Shown here in pieces: positions 33,651 through 42,164 of a stretch of DNA of 64,000 nt. The stretch comes from SIG459 sp045538735. GTDB taxonomy: Bacteria; Bacillota; Clostridia; Oscillospirales; Oscillospiraceae. The stretch is taken from the NCBI GenBank assembly GCA_045538735.1, contig JAZSRY010000004.1, positions 3,325-67,324 of the forward strand. Reading direction: 5' to 3'. The notes below the pieces were generated by a model, which was given only the letters and a program-made list of their open reading frames with translations, was not told where the DNA came from and ran no database searches. Within the stretch, counting starts at the first letter, position 1. Every line of letters begins with the position of its first letter. The position numbers and the translations under genes were made by a program.

Positions 33651-35648
33651 ATGACAAAAGCAAAGACACCAAACTACGGCAACGACAGCATTTCCCAGCT
33701 CAAAGGGCCGGACAGAGTCCGCCTTCGCCCGGGAGTCATCTTCGGCTCCGACGGTCTGGACGGCTGCCAGCATGCCGCTTTTGAAATACTTTCCAATGCC
33801 ATTGACGAGGCAAGAGAGGGATATGGAAAGCTCATCACTCTCACCTCTTACGAGGATAACAGCATAGAGGTTGAAGACTTCGGACGCGGCTGCCCCGTGG
33901 ACTGGAACGAGAAGGAAAAACGCTGGAACTGGGACCTTGTTTTCTGCGAGCTTTATGCCGGCGGCAAGTACGGCAATGACGACGGCGAGAACTATGAATA
34001 CTCTCTGGGTCTCAACGGTCTTGGCTCCTGCGCCACCCAGTACTCTGCCGAGTATTTTGATGCGGAGATTTTCCGCGACGGCTTCCGCTATGAGCTCCAT
34101 TTCAAGAAGGGCTATGTTCAGGGCAAAAAGGGCAAGGAGCTTCTCAAAGAGCCTACCGACAGAAAAAAGACCGGCTCCCGCTTTCGCTGGAGGCCGGACA
34201 GAGAGGTTTTCACCGATATAAACATCCCAGAGGAATACTTCCGGGATACTCTTCGCCGTCAGGCGGTTATAAATGCGGGAATAACCTTCCGTCTCCGCAT
34301 TCAGCGTGGAAACAAGTTCGAGACTACGGATTTTCTCTATGAAAACGGCATTATCCAGTATGTCAGCGAGCTTGTGGGAGAAAATGCTCTCACCGCGCCC
34401 TATTTCATCGACACTGAGCGCAAGGGACGCGACAGAGAGGATATGCCCGATTATAAGGCAAAGCTCTCCGCTGTTTTCTGCTTCAGCAACACCGTCAACC
34501 ACATAGAGTATTACCATAACTCCAGCTGGCTGGAGCATGGCGGCGCCCCAGAAAAGGCGGCCAAAAACGCCTTCGTGTATGCCATTGATGCCTATATTAA
34601 AAAAATAGGCAAATATCAGAAAAACGAGAGCAAGATAAGCTTTCAGGATGTTGCCGATTGCCTTGTGCTGGTAACCAACTGTTTCTCCACCCGCACCAGC
34701 TATGAAAATCAGACCAAGAAGGCTATAACCAACAAGTTCATTCAGGATGCGATGACCGACTTCTTCAAGGAGAAGCTGGAAATCTACTTTATTGAAAATA
34801 AGGCCGAGGCTGACCGCATTGCCGAGCAGGTGCTTGTAAACAAGCGCTCCCGGGAGACCGCGGAAAAAGCAAGGCTTAATATCAAGAAAAAGCTTACGGG
34901 CAATATGGATATCTCCAACAGAGTCCAGAAGTTTGTGGATTGCCGCAGCAAGGATGTGGATAAGAGGGAGATATACATCGTGGAGGGCGACTCTGCATTG
35001 GGCGCCTGCAAACTGAGCCGCGACGCAGAATTTCAGGGCATTATGCCCGTCCGCGGCAAAATTCTCAACTGCCTCAAGGCGGATTATGTGCGCATATTCA
35101 AAAGCGAGATAATCACGGATCTGCTGAAGGTGCTTGGCTGCGGTGTTGAGGTTGAGACCAAAAAGAGCAAGGATATAAGCTCCTTCAGTTTGGATAATCT
35201 CCGATGGAACAAGGTGATTATCTGCACCGACGCGGATGTTGACGGTTACCAGATAAGAACCCTCATACTCACCATGATTTACCGCCTTGTGCCCAGCCTC
35301 ATTAAAGCGGGCTATGTGTATATTGCCGAATCTCCCCTTTATGAGATAAATGCCAAGGGCAAAACATGGTTTGCCTATTCCGAGACGGAGAAGGCCAATA
35401 TCCTGGAGGAGCTGAACGGCGCAAAATGCACAATAAGCCGCAGCAAGGGTCTTGGTGAAAATGACCCTGATATGATGTGGCTCACCACCATGAACCCCGA
35501 GACCCGCCGTCTTATCAAGGTTATGCCCGAGGATGCGGAGGCAACGAGCCGTATGTTCGATTTGCTTCTGGGCGATGACCTTGCAGGACGCAAAACCCAT
35601 ATCGCCGAAAACGGCTATAAGTTCCTTGATCTTGCAGATATTTCATAA
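33651..35648 (+). CDS. parE: DNA topoisomerase IV subunit B (ParE/GyrB family, divergent)
   Basis: 665 residues. The GHKL ATPase motifs are present: NAIDEA at residues 49-54, DFGRGCPV near 78 (more often DNGRGIPV), and GLNGLGS near 122. The Toprim domain has IVEGDSALGAC near 443 and DADVDGYQIRTL near 524, with catalytic Glu and DxD. The GHKL glycines and Toprim acids are intact, but several flanking residues differ from ordinary gyrase. Partner subunit lies two genes downstream. It decatenates and relaxes DNA with ParC. It could be a second, gyrase-like enzyme; absence of a GyrA box in the partner favours topo IV. Confidence 0.87.
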   Translation: MTKAKTPNYGNDSISQLKGPDRVRLRPGVIFGSDGLDGCQHAAFEILSNAIDEAREGYGKLITLTSYEDNSIEVEDFGRGCPVDWNEKEKRWNWDLVFCELYAGGKYGNDDGENYEYSLGLNGLGSCATQYSAEYFDAEIFRDGFRYELHFKKGYVQGKKGKELLKEPTDRKKTGSRFRWRPDREVFTDINIPEEYFRDTLRRQAVINAGITFRLRIQRGNKFETTDFLYENGIIQYVSELVGENALTAPYFIDTERKGRDREDMPDYKAKLSAVFCFSNTVNHIEYYHNSSWLEHGGAPEKAAKNAFVYAIDAYIKKIGKYQKNESKISFQDVADCLVLVTNCFSTRTSYENQTKKAITNKFIQDAMTDFFKEKLEIYFIENKAEADRIAEQVLVNKRSRETAEKARLNIKKKLTGNMDISNRVQKFVDCRSKDVDKREIYIVEGDSALGACKLSRDAEFQGIMPVRGKILNCLKADYVRIFKSEIITDLLKVLGCGVEVETKKSKDISSFSLDNLRWNKVIICTDADVDGYQIRTLILTMIYRLVPSLIKAGYVYIAESPLYEINAKGKTWFAYSETEKANILEELNGAKCTISRSKGLGENDPDMMWLTTMNPETRRLIKVMPEDAEATSRMFDLLLGDDLAGRKTHIAENGYKFLDLADIS

Positions 35649-35663
35649 AGAGAGGTTGAAAAT

Positions 35664-35960
35664 ATGAATTTTACCAAAAATTTTGACAGAGCCAGAAATG
35701 TGGTGAAAGGCTGCCTTCTGACTGCTATGATCATTTGCGTTATCGGTCTTTTCATAAACGAGTCTGCCCCCACACTGGGACTTTACATCATCATTGCAGC
35801 CCTTGCCCTGATAGCTTTTGCCATGCTGCTGGTTTTCACTTCTCTCAAGTGCCCCTACTGCGGCAAGCAGCTTTTCAGCAAGTGCCTCACAGTCACCGTC
35901 TGCCCCAACTGCAAACGTAATCTGACAACCGGCATGAAGAGCAAGGGAAAGAAGAAATAA
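35664..35960 (+). CDS. Small membrane protein with C-terminal zinc ribbon
   Basis: 98 residues: two membrane helices (about 16-33 and 38-58), then CPYCGKQLFSKCLTVTVCPNCKRNL with two CxxC pairs (from about 63), then a lysine-rich end. It sits 15 bp after parE and 12 bp before parC, so it is cotranscribed with both. The cytoplasmic zinc ribbon on a membrane hairpin could bind nucleic acid or protein. I do not recognise a named family and a role in topoisomerase localisation is only speculation. Confidence 0.75.
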   Translation: MNFTKNFDRARNVVKGCLLTAMIICVIGLFINESAPTLGLYIIIAALALIAFAMLLVFTSLKCPYCGKQLFSKCLTVTVCPNCKRNLTTGMKSKGKKK

Positions 35961-35972
35961 AGAGGTCTTTTT

Positions 35973-38216
35973 ATGGCAAAGAAAAAAGCCGAAACAACTA
36001 AAAAAGCTCCGGTGAATCCGGATGTAATGGGGCTGCGGGCGGAGGTCCTTGAGCAGCCCATCACCCAGACTCTGGAGCTCAACTATATGCCCTACGCCAT
36101 GAGCGTTATTATCTCCCGTGCCATACCTGAGATAGACGGCTTTAAACCCAGCCACCGCAAGCTGCTCTACACCATGTATGATATGGGTCTGCTCAACAAG
36201 TCCCGCACCAAGAGCGCCAATATCGTGGGTCAGACCATGCGTCTCAATCCCCACGGCGATGCCGCCATTTATGAGACAATGGTGCGTCTCAGCCGCGGCT
36301 ATGAGGCATTACTAAGCCCCTTCGTGGACTCCAAGGGTAACTTCGGTAAGGTATATTCAAGGGATATGGCTTATGCCGCATCCCGTTATACCGAGGCCAA
36401 ACTTGCCCCCATCTGCGCTGAGATTTTCAAGGACATCGATAAGGACACCGTGGACTTTGTGGATAACTATGACGGCACAATGCTTGAGCCCACCCTGCTG
36501 CCCACCAGTTTCCCCAATGTTCTTGTTTCCGCCAATATGGGTATTGCCGTCGGTATGGCAAGCCAGATTTGCGGCTTCAATCTGGGCGAAGTATGCGAGA
36601 CAACCGCCAATTTCATAGCCGACCCCCGCCATAATATTCTCTCCACAATGCCAGCTCCCGATTTCCCCACAGGCGGCGAGATAATCTATAACCTTTCCGA
36701 GATGGAGAATATATACCGCACAGGCCGGGGCAGCTTCAAAATCCGTTCCCGCTGGCGCTATCTGCCCAAGGAGAATATGATAGAGGTATATGAAATACCC
36801 TATTCCACCACCGTTGAGCAGATTATGGACAAGGTTTCCGAGCTTCTCAAGGCGGGCAAGGTCCGCGAGATAAGCGATATGCGCGATGAGACCGACCTGA
36901 GCGGTCTGAAGCTTGCCATTGACCTCAAGAGGGGAACAGATCCCGAAAAGCTTATGCAGAAGCTTTTCAAACTCACCACTTTGCAGGATCAGTTCTCCTG
37001 CAACTTCAATATCCTCATCGGCGGCAACCCCAGAGTTATGGGCGTGGGTGAGATACTGGAGGAGTGGGTGGCATGGCGCACCGAGTGCGTGAAGCGGAGA
37101 GTTTACCACGAGCTGAGCAAAAAGCGCGAAAAGCTCCATCTGCTGAAGGGTCTTGAAAAAATCCTTCTGGATATCGACAAGGCCATCGCCATCATCCGCA
37201 ACACCGAGCTGGAAGCCGACGTTGTTCCCAATCTGATGATTGGCTTCGGCATAGATGCGCTTCAGGCGGAATATGTTGCAGAGATAAGGCTCCGCAATAT
37301 CAACCGGGAATATATTCTCAAGCGGGTTGCGGAAGTAAGCGAGCTTGAAAAACAGATAGCCGAGCTGGAGGACATTCTCTCCAGCCGCCGCAGAGTGAGA
37401 AATATCATCATCAGCGAGCTGAAGGCTGTTGCGAAAAAATATGCCACTCCCAGAAAAACCGGCATTGTCTATTCCGACGAGATTGAGGAATTCAGCATCG
37501 AGGAGCAGGTTGAAGATTATCCCTGCACTCTCTTCCTCTCCAGAGAGGGCTATTTCAAGAAGATAACCCCTCAGTCTCTGCGTATGAATGCGGAGCAGAA
37601 GTATAAGGAAAATGACAGCCTGCGCAGCTCCTTTGAGGCTTCTAACCGCGGTGAACTTCTCATATTCACCGACCGCCAGCAGGTTTATAAATGCCGTATC
37701 AGCGATTTCGAAGATACAAAAGCCAGTGTTCTCGGCGTTTACCTGCCTGCAAAGCTGGGAATGGATGAGGGCGAGAATGTTGTGGAAATGATAGATCCCG
37801 GCGATTACAGCGCCAACCTCCTGCTTTTCTTTGAAAACGGTAAGTGCGCCAGAGTCACTCTGGACAGCTATGCCACCAAGACCAACCGCAAGCGCCTTAC
37901 CGGCGCCTATTCGGACAAGAGTCCCCTCTGCACCGTTATGCGTCTGGACGGCGAAGCCCAGATTGCCTGCTTCACCAGCGAGGGAAGAGCCCTTGTGTTT
38001 AACACAGCTCTGCTGCAACCCAAAACAAGCCGCAGCACTCAGGGTGTGGGACTTATGAACATCAAGAGCAAATACCGTCTGGAATATGCTGCAAAGCTTG
38101 AAGATACCACTATAAAGAATGTTTCCCGCTACCGTGTGCGCAGCGTGCCTGCGCTGGGCGCTCTTCTCAAGGAGGAGGACAGAGGCGAGGAACAGATGAG
38201 CCTGCTGGGCGAGTAA
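35973..38216 (+). CDS. parC: DNA topoisomerase IV subunit A (ParC/GyrA family)
   Basis: 747 residues. N-terminal winged-helix/tower core with IPEIDGFKPSHRKLLYTMYDMGL near 50-72 and the catalytic Tyr139 in AASRYTEAKL. A leucine-rich coiled coil occupies about 440-480. The C-terminal beta-pinwheel (about 500-730) shows several blades but no QRRGGKG-type GyrA box, which argues for decatenation (topo IV) rather than negative supercoiling. The quinolone-determining region reads MRLNPHGDAAIYETMVRLS, with Asp and Ile-Tyr where gyrase often has Ser/Asp-Ala. It follows the zinc-ribbon gene by 12 bp. Confidence 0.88.
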   Translation: MAKKKAETTKKAPVNPDVMGLRAEVLEQPITQTLELNYMPYAMSVIISRAIPEIDGFKPSHRKLLYTMYDMGLLNKSRTKSANIVGQTMRLNPHGDAAIYETMVRLSRGYEALLSPFVDSKGNFGKVYSRDMAYAASRYTEAKLAPICAEIFKDIDKDTVDFVDNYDGTMLEPTLLPTSFPNVLVSANMGIAVGMASQICGFNLGEVCETTANFIADPRHNILSTMPAPDFPTGGEIIYNLSEMENIYRTGRGSFKIRSRWRYLPKENMIEVYEIPYSTTVEQIMDKVSELLKAGKVREISDMRDETDLSGLKLAIDLKRGTDPEKLMQKLFKLTTLQDQFSCNFNILIGGNPRVMGVGEILEEWVAWRTECVKRRVYHELSKKREKLHLLKGLEKILLDIDKAIAIIRNTELEADVVPNLMIGFGIDALQAEYVAEIRLRNINREYILKRVAEVSELEKQIAELEDILSSRRRVRNIIISELKAVAKKYATPRKTGIVYSDEIEEFSIEEQVEDYPCTLFLSREGYFKKITPQSLRMNAEQKYKENDSLRSSFEASNRGELLIFTDRQQVYKCRISDFEDTKASVLGVYLPAKLGMDEGENVVEMIDPGDYSANLLLFFENGKCARVTLDSYATKTNRKRLTGAYSDKSPLCTVMRLDGEAQIACFTSEGRALVFNTALLQPKTSRSTQGVGLMNIKSKYRLEYAAKLEDTTIKNVSRYRVRSVPALGALLKEEDRGEEQMSLLGE

Positions 38217-38232
38217 TGACTGGAGGAAGTTT

Positions 38233-39099
38233 ATGGAACACAAGAAGCTACAGGACCATATCATTATGTATCTCAAAATAGTAGCCGGATGCATTATCTA
38301 CTCCGCAAGCTTTCGCTTTTTCATCTATCCCAATGATGTTGTTCTGGGTGGTGTTGTAGGTATTGCCACCATCATCAATTATCTCACCGATCTTCCTGTA
38401 GGTATTATGACAATAGTTTTCAACATCCCGCTGTTTATATTCTCCTGGAAGCATTTCGGTCTGAAGTTTATTATCGCAAGCCTTACCGGCATGGCATTGA
38501 GTTCTGCATTGATGGATATTTTCGAGCTGGTGCCCTTCGTGGCAACCACCGACCCTCTGCTGGCCTCCACCATCGGCGGAGTTATCAAGGGTCTCGGCCT
38601 CGGTCTTATTTATTCCACCACTGCAACTGTTGGCGGCACGGACATAATCGCCAAGTTCCTCCGCCGCAAGTATCAGCATATAAACTTTTCCACCTTCCTC
38701 CTTATTATGGACGTGGCCATATTCCTGCTTTTTGCCCTTCTCTTCGGCAAGCTGGACAGCGCCATGTATTCTGCAATATGCATGTTCATCACCTCTCAGG
38801 CTGTGGATATAGTGCTCTACGGCGCTGTGAACAGTAAGGTCTGCTATGTTATCACTGATGAGAGCGCTGCGGTAAAGGAGGCCATAACCGGCAAGCTCCG
38901 CCGGGGCGTAACATATATCCACGGCGAGGGCGCATGGTCGGGACAGCAGAAGAATATAATCCTCTGCGTTATCAAGCGCAACCAGATAGTTGAGCTGAAA
39001 AAGCTGGTCAGAGAAATTGACGAAAAAGCATTTATGATAGTCTCCGATTCCCGCGAGGTCTTTGGAAAGGGATTTACCCACATCGCTGACGAAAACTGA
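38233..39099 (+). CDS. YitT-family membrane protein (DUF161/DUF2179)
   Basis: 288 residues: five or six membrane helices in the first 200 residues, with FFIYPNDVVLGGVVGIATII near 30-50 and STTATVGGTDIIAKFLRRKY near 137-156. A soluble C-terminal DUF2179 domain follows (about 215-288: GVTYIHGEGAWSGQQKNIILCVIKR). Family members are common in Firmicutes, often in several copies; some are linked to ion or metabolite transport but no substrate is established. It follows parC by 16 bp and likely shares its operon. Confidence 0.9.
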   Translation: MEHKKLQDHIIMYLKIVAGCIIYSASFRFFIYPNDVVLGGVVGIATIINYLTDLPVGIMTIVFNIPLFIFSWKHFGLKFIIASLTGMALSSALMDIFELVPFVATTDPLLASTIGGVIKGLGLGLIYSTTATVGGTDIIAKFLRRKYQHINFSTFLLIMDVAIFLLFALLFGKLDSAMYSAICMFITSQAVDIVLYGAVNSKVCYVITDESAAVKEAITGKLRRGVTYIHGEGAWSGQQKNIILCVIKRNQIVELKKLVREIDEKAFMIVSDSREVFGKGFTHIADEN

Positions 39100-39118
39100 A
39101 AGGAGTTGAGCCGCAAAT

Positions 39119-40372
39119 ATGAAAGCAGGAAAGCTTATAACCTTTGTTTTAATAGCCTGCCTTGCCCTTTCTGCTGCAGGATGCGGCTCCCTCTTCAGCT
39201 CGGAGTATTATTATTCAGAGCCCTTCCATGAGGAAAGCATTCCCGAAAACGATGCCGACGCGGAAATCCGCGACCGGCAGGCGCTGAAGGAGGCGATTCT
39301 TGAGCTTGTTGAGGAAGGCAAAGCCGAGGGACAGTTCCGCTTCGGAAATTACAGCGGAAGCCTGCAGGACGATTTGGCCGCGGTTTGCCACGAGATAAAA
39401 ACCTCCACACCCATCGGGGCCTACGCGGTGGAGGATATAAGCTATGACACAAGCAGAATAGTCAGTTATTACACCGCTGCTCTTCGTATCGACTATAAGA
39501 GAAGCGCGGCGGAAATTGCCGCCGTTGAGAGCATCAACGGTCTCGCGGAGCTGCGCAAGCATGTGCTGCGTGTTTTCGGCTCCCATTCCCCTCTGTCCGT
39601 GATAGAAATTTACTCCACCTATGCGTCTGAAGACTATATCGGCTCTATCATAAGGGATAATTATTATTCCGATCCTCTCCTTGCAACGGAGCTTCCGACC
39701 TTCACTGTGGAAGCTTTTCCCGACTCCGGACCGGAGCGGATATACCGTATTGAGTTTAAATATTCAAAATCGGATATAATGCTCTCCGAGATGCTGAAGG
39801 AGCTTGAAAACCGTGTTTTGGAGTTGGTGCAGAAGGTGAGCGGAGCCGATGAGCTCAACCGCGCTCTGAGCGCCGCCCGACTTATAAATGAGGCGGTCAG
39901 CGCCGAGAACACCGCCGAAAACAAAAATACCGCCTATGGCTGCCTCATAGAGGGCGATGACAGTCCGATGGCAATGGCTATGGCGTATAAGGCGCTGTGC
40001 AATGAACTGGGCATCACCTGCCATGTGGTAAGAGGTGAGCGCAAGGATTCGCAGGAGTTCAATTACGGCTGGAATATCGTGGAAATAGACGGGAACTATT
40101 ACCATATGGATCTGAGCCGTATGGATGAAAGCTATGCTCTTGCCCTTTTGCTGAGCGATGACGATATGTGGGGACGCTATGACTGGGACAGCGCGAAGTA
40201 TCCTGCCTGCAATGGTATACTTGATTCCGAAGATGTCTTTGATATAGGAATTGGTGATGGCGGCAACAAGCCTCAGCTTCCTCCCTCCGGCGGAAACGAG
40301 GCTACAGAGTCTCTGCCTCCCGATGAAAATCCCCTGCAGGAAAACGAAACGGGAAATCAGAGTGCTGAATAA
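39119..40372 (+). CDS. Lipoprotein with degenerate transglutaminase-like domain
   Basis: 417 residues. Signal peptide with lipobox LSAAGC (Cys22). A long charged helical region follows, then a transglutaminase-like core near 275-345: AYKALCNELGITCHVVRG, then YGWNIVEIDGNYYHMDLSRMD. In active members a Cys precedes the AxxxxxLC helix and a His stands before the WN; here these positions hold Ser/Pro and Tyr-Gly, so the Cys-His pair is missing while the Asp is kept. It is probably a binding domain, not an enzyme. The C-terminal 45 residues are a Pro/Glu/Asn-rich disordered tail. It follows the YitT gene by 19 bp. Confidence 0.72.
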   Translation: MKAGKLITFVLIACLALSAAGCGSLFSSEYYYSEPFHEESIPENDADAEIRDRQALKEAILELVEEGKAEGQFRFGNYSGSLQDDLAAVCHEIKTSTPIGAYAVEDISYDTSRIVSYYTAALRIDYKRSAAEIAAVESINGLAELRKHVLRVFGSHSPLSVIEIYSTYASEDYIGSIIRDNYYSDPLLATELPTFTVEAFPDSGPERIYRIEFKYSKSDIMLSEMLKELENRVLELVQKVSGADELNRALSAARLINEAVSAENTAENKNTAYGCLIEGDDSPMAMAMAYKALCNELGITCHVVRGERKDSQEFNYGWNIVEIDGNYYHMDLSRMDESYALALLLSDDDMWGRYDWDSAKYPACNGILDSEDVFDIGIGDGGNKPQLPPSGGNEATESLPPDENPLQENETGNQSAE

Positions 40373-40396
40373 TCCCGAAAAAGACCGTTTTAGGTA

Positions 40397-40424
40397 TTGA
40401 CAAATAATTCGGATGTGCTATAAT
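40397..40424 (+). promoter_or_regulatory. Promoter of tRNA-Gly
   Basis: Consensus TTGACA (40397-40402) and TATAAT (40419-40424), 16-bp spacer, about 20 bp before the tRNA. Confidence 0.85.
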
Positions 40425-40444
40425 AAGCAGGCGCTGAAAAATGC

Positions 40445-40520
40445 GCGGCTGTAGCTCATCCGGTAGAGCGCCACCTTGCCAAGGTGGAGGTAGCGAGTTC
40501 GAGCCTCGTCAGCCGCTCCA
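40445..40520 (+). tRNA. tRNA-Gly (anticodon GCC)
   Basis: Acceptor GCGGCTG/CAGCCGC, D stem GCTC/GAGC, anticodon stem CCACC/GGTGG with loop TTGCCAA (anticodon 40478-40480), T-loop TTCGAGC, and encoded CCA at 40518-40520. Confidence 0.96.
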
Positions 40521-40522
40521 AA

Positions 40523-40558
40523 AAAAGCATCCGCTTATGCGGATGCTTTTCTTTTTTT
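40523..40558 (+). terminator. Terminator of tRNA-Gly
   Basis: AAAAGCATCCGC/GCGGATGCTTTT with loop TTAT, then CTTTTTTTT. Confidence 0.9.
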
Positions 40559-40616
40559 TATTGCTTTGTGGGGGAATGAACGGAAATTATTTGTTCTCCC
40601 GAGCCTTTTGTGGGGC

Positions 40617-40645
40617 TTGTAAGAATATGAAAAAAGTGGTAAAAT
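40617..40645 (+). promoter_or_regulatory. Promoter of proC
   Basis: TTGTAA (40617-40622) and TAAAAT (40640-40645), 17-bp spacer, about 33 bp before the ATG. Confidence 0.6.
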
Positions 40646-40677
40646 ACTTGGAAAAACAGACCCCCGAGGAGGAAAAG

Positions 40678-41475
40678 ATGAAAAAGATCGCTTTTATCGG
40701 CTGCGGAAATATGGGCGGCGCCATTGTTCGCGCGGTATGCGCAAGGGTGGAGAGCAAAAGTGTATATCTTGCAAACCGCACCCGCAGCAAGGCGGAAGCC
40801 CTTGCGGATGAGTGCGGCTGCAATGTGTGCGCGGATAACCGCGAGGCGGCAAAGGATGCAGATTATATTTTCCTCGGAGTTAAGCCCTGGCAGATTGCCG
40901 ATGTTATAAAAGAGATTGCCGATGTGCTTGAGGGCAATGAGCTGATAGTGTCTATGGCTGCAGGTGTGCCCGGAAGCGTTATGGCGGCTCTCCTTTCCGA
41001 AAAGGGCAACGGCGTTGTCCGCATTATGCCCAACACTCCCTGCGCAATAGGCGAAGGACTCGTTATAATCTCCGCATATGAGGGTGTCAGCGAGGCGCGC
41101 GTCAAGGAACTTGAGGAGATTCTCTCAGGCTGCGGAATGATAGGACGCTGCAGCGAGGAGCAGGCTGAAGCGGCGATGACTGTGGGCGGCTGCACTCCCG
41201 CGTTCACTTATATGTTTATAGAAGCTCTTGCAGATGGCGGCGTGAGAACGGGCATAAAGCGCAGCGATGCCATGCTCTGGGCGGCTCAGGCTGTGGCGGG
41301 CGCTGCAAAGCTTGTGATAGAAAGCGGCGAGCATCCCGGGGCACTGAAGGACGCGGTTTGTTCTCCCAAGGGCGCAACCATAGAAGGCATACGCACCCTT
41401 GAAATGAATGCCTTCCGCGGCGGCGTTATGGATGCCGTTGTCGTGGCTGCAAAGCGCAGCGCGAACATGGACTAA
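40678..41475 (+). CDS. proC: Pyrroline-5-carboxylate reductase
   Basis: 265 residues from the ATG at 40678 (GAGGAGGAAAAG upstream); the open frame extends back through the tRNA but that part is not coding. NAD(P)-binding IAFIGCGNMGGAI is at residues 4-16. LGVKPWQIADV, MPNTPC and the signature GGCTPAFTYMFIEALADGGV (about 168-190) follow. It reduces pyrroline-5-carboxylate to proline, the last step of proline synthesis. No proA/proB nearby. The rhomboid gene follows after 41 bp. Confidence 0.93.
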   Translation: MKKIAFIGCGNMGGAIVRAVCARVESKSVYLANRTRSKAEALADECGCNVCADNREAAKDADYIFLGVKPWQIADVIKEIADVLEGNELIVSMAAGVPGSVMAALLSEKGNGVVRIMPNTPCAIGEGLVIISAYEGVSEARVKELEEILSGCGMIGRCSEEQAEAAMTVGGCTPAFTYMFIEALADGGVRTGIKRSDAMLWAAQAVAGAAKLVIESGEHPGALKDAVCSPKGATIEGIRTLEMNAFRGGVMDAVVVAAKRSANMD

Positions 41476-41516
41476 GGCGCTGATACAGTTGATTCTTTCG
41501 AAAGAGGTATATTCAC

Positions 41517-42104
41517 TTGGCGGCTAATAAGAGAAAAAAGGGAGCATTTTTGCAGTATAACGCCCCCACAACTCTGACCTTTTCCCTTTTGTGTCTGTTC
41601 GTTTTATTTCTGGATTTTCTAACGGACGGCAACTCAACGGTGAAGCTTTTCTGCGTTTACCGTTCATCATGGTCAGATCCTTTGAGCTACATAAGAATAT
41701 TCACCCATGTTCTGGGACACGCGGACTTTTCTCACCTCACGGGCAATCTGGTGCTTATGCTTGTTGTGGGACCCGCCCTTGAGGAGCGCTACGGCAGCGG
41801 CAATATGTGGTGGGCGATCGTGGTGACCGCCCTTGTGTCGGGCATCATCCAGTGCCTTTTCTTCCCCAGTTCTGCGCTGATGGGAGCCAGCGGCATAGTG
41901 TTCATGATGATAATCATCTCCTCCCTTGGAGGAATGAGAGGCGGAATACCCATAACCCTTATTCTGGTGTTTATCATTTATATCGGCGGAGAAATCTACA
42001 GCGGCATAACCACCCACGATAATATCTCCCAGATAACCCATATTGTGGGCGGTATTTGCGGAGCAATAATGGGCATCGGCATGAGAGCCCGAGGCAGAAA
42101 ATAA
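41517..42104 (+). CDS. Rhomboid-family intramembrane serine protease
   Basis: 195 residues from TTG, six membrane helices. Rhomboid landmarks: HLTGNLVLML near 73-82, catalytic Ser125 in GASGIVFM, and His175 in THIVGG, giving the Ser-His dyad. The protein is a little short, without an extra cytosolic domain. Bacterial rhomboids cleave membrane segments of substrate proteins; the target here is unknown. The start codon and a modest AGAGGT site suggest low translation. Confidence 0.88.
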   Translation: MAANKRKKGAFLQYNAPTTLTFSLLCLFVLFLDFLTDGNSTVKLFCVYRSSWSDPLSYIRIFTHVLGHADFSHLTGNLVLMLVVGPALEERYGSGNMWWAIVVTALVSGIIQCLFFPSSALMGASGIVFMMIIISSLGGMRGGIPITLILVFIIYIGGEIYSGITTHDNISQITHIVGGICGAIMGIGMRARGRK

Positions 42105-42115
42105 GACCTGCATAT

Positions 42116-42152
42116 AAAAAAGGAAGCAGTTCATATGAACTGCTTCCTTTTT
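42116..42152. terminator. Bidirectional terminator between rhomboid and DUF4349 genes
   Basis: A perfect 18-bp palindromic stem, AAAAAGGAAGCAGTTCAT with its complement, with A/T runs on both sides. Confidence 0.85.
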
Positions 42153-42164
42153 ATGTTTCAAAAC

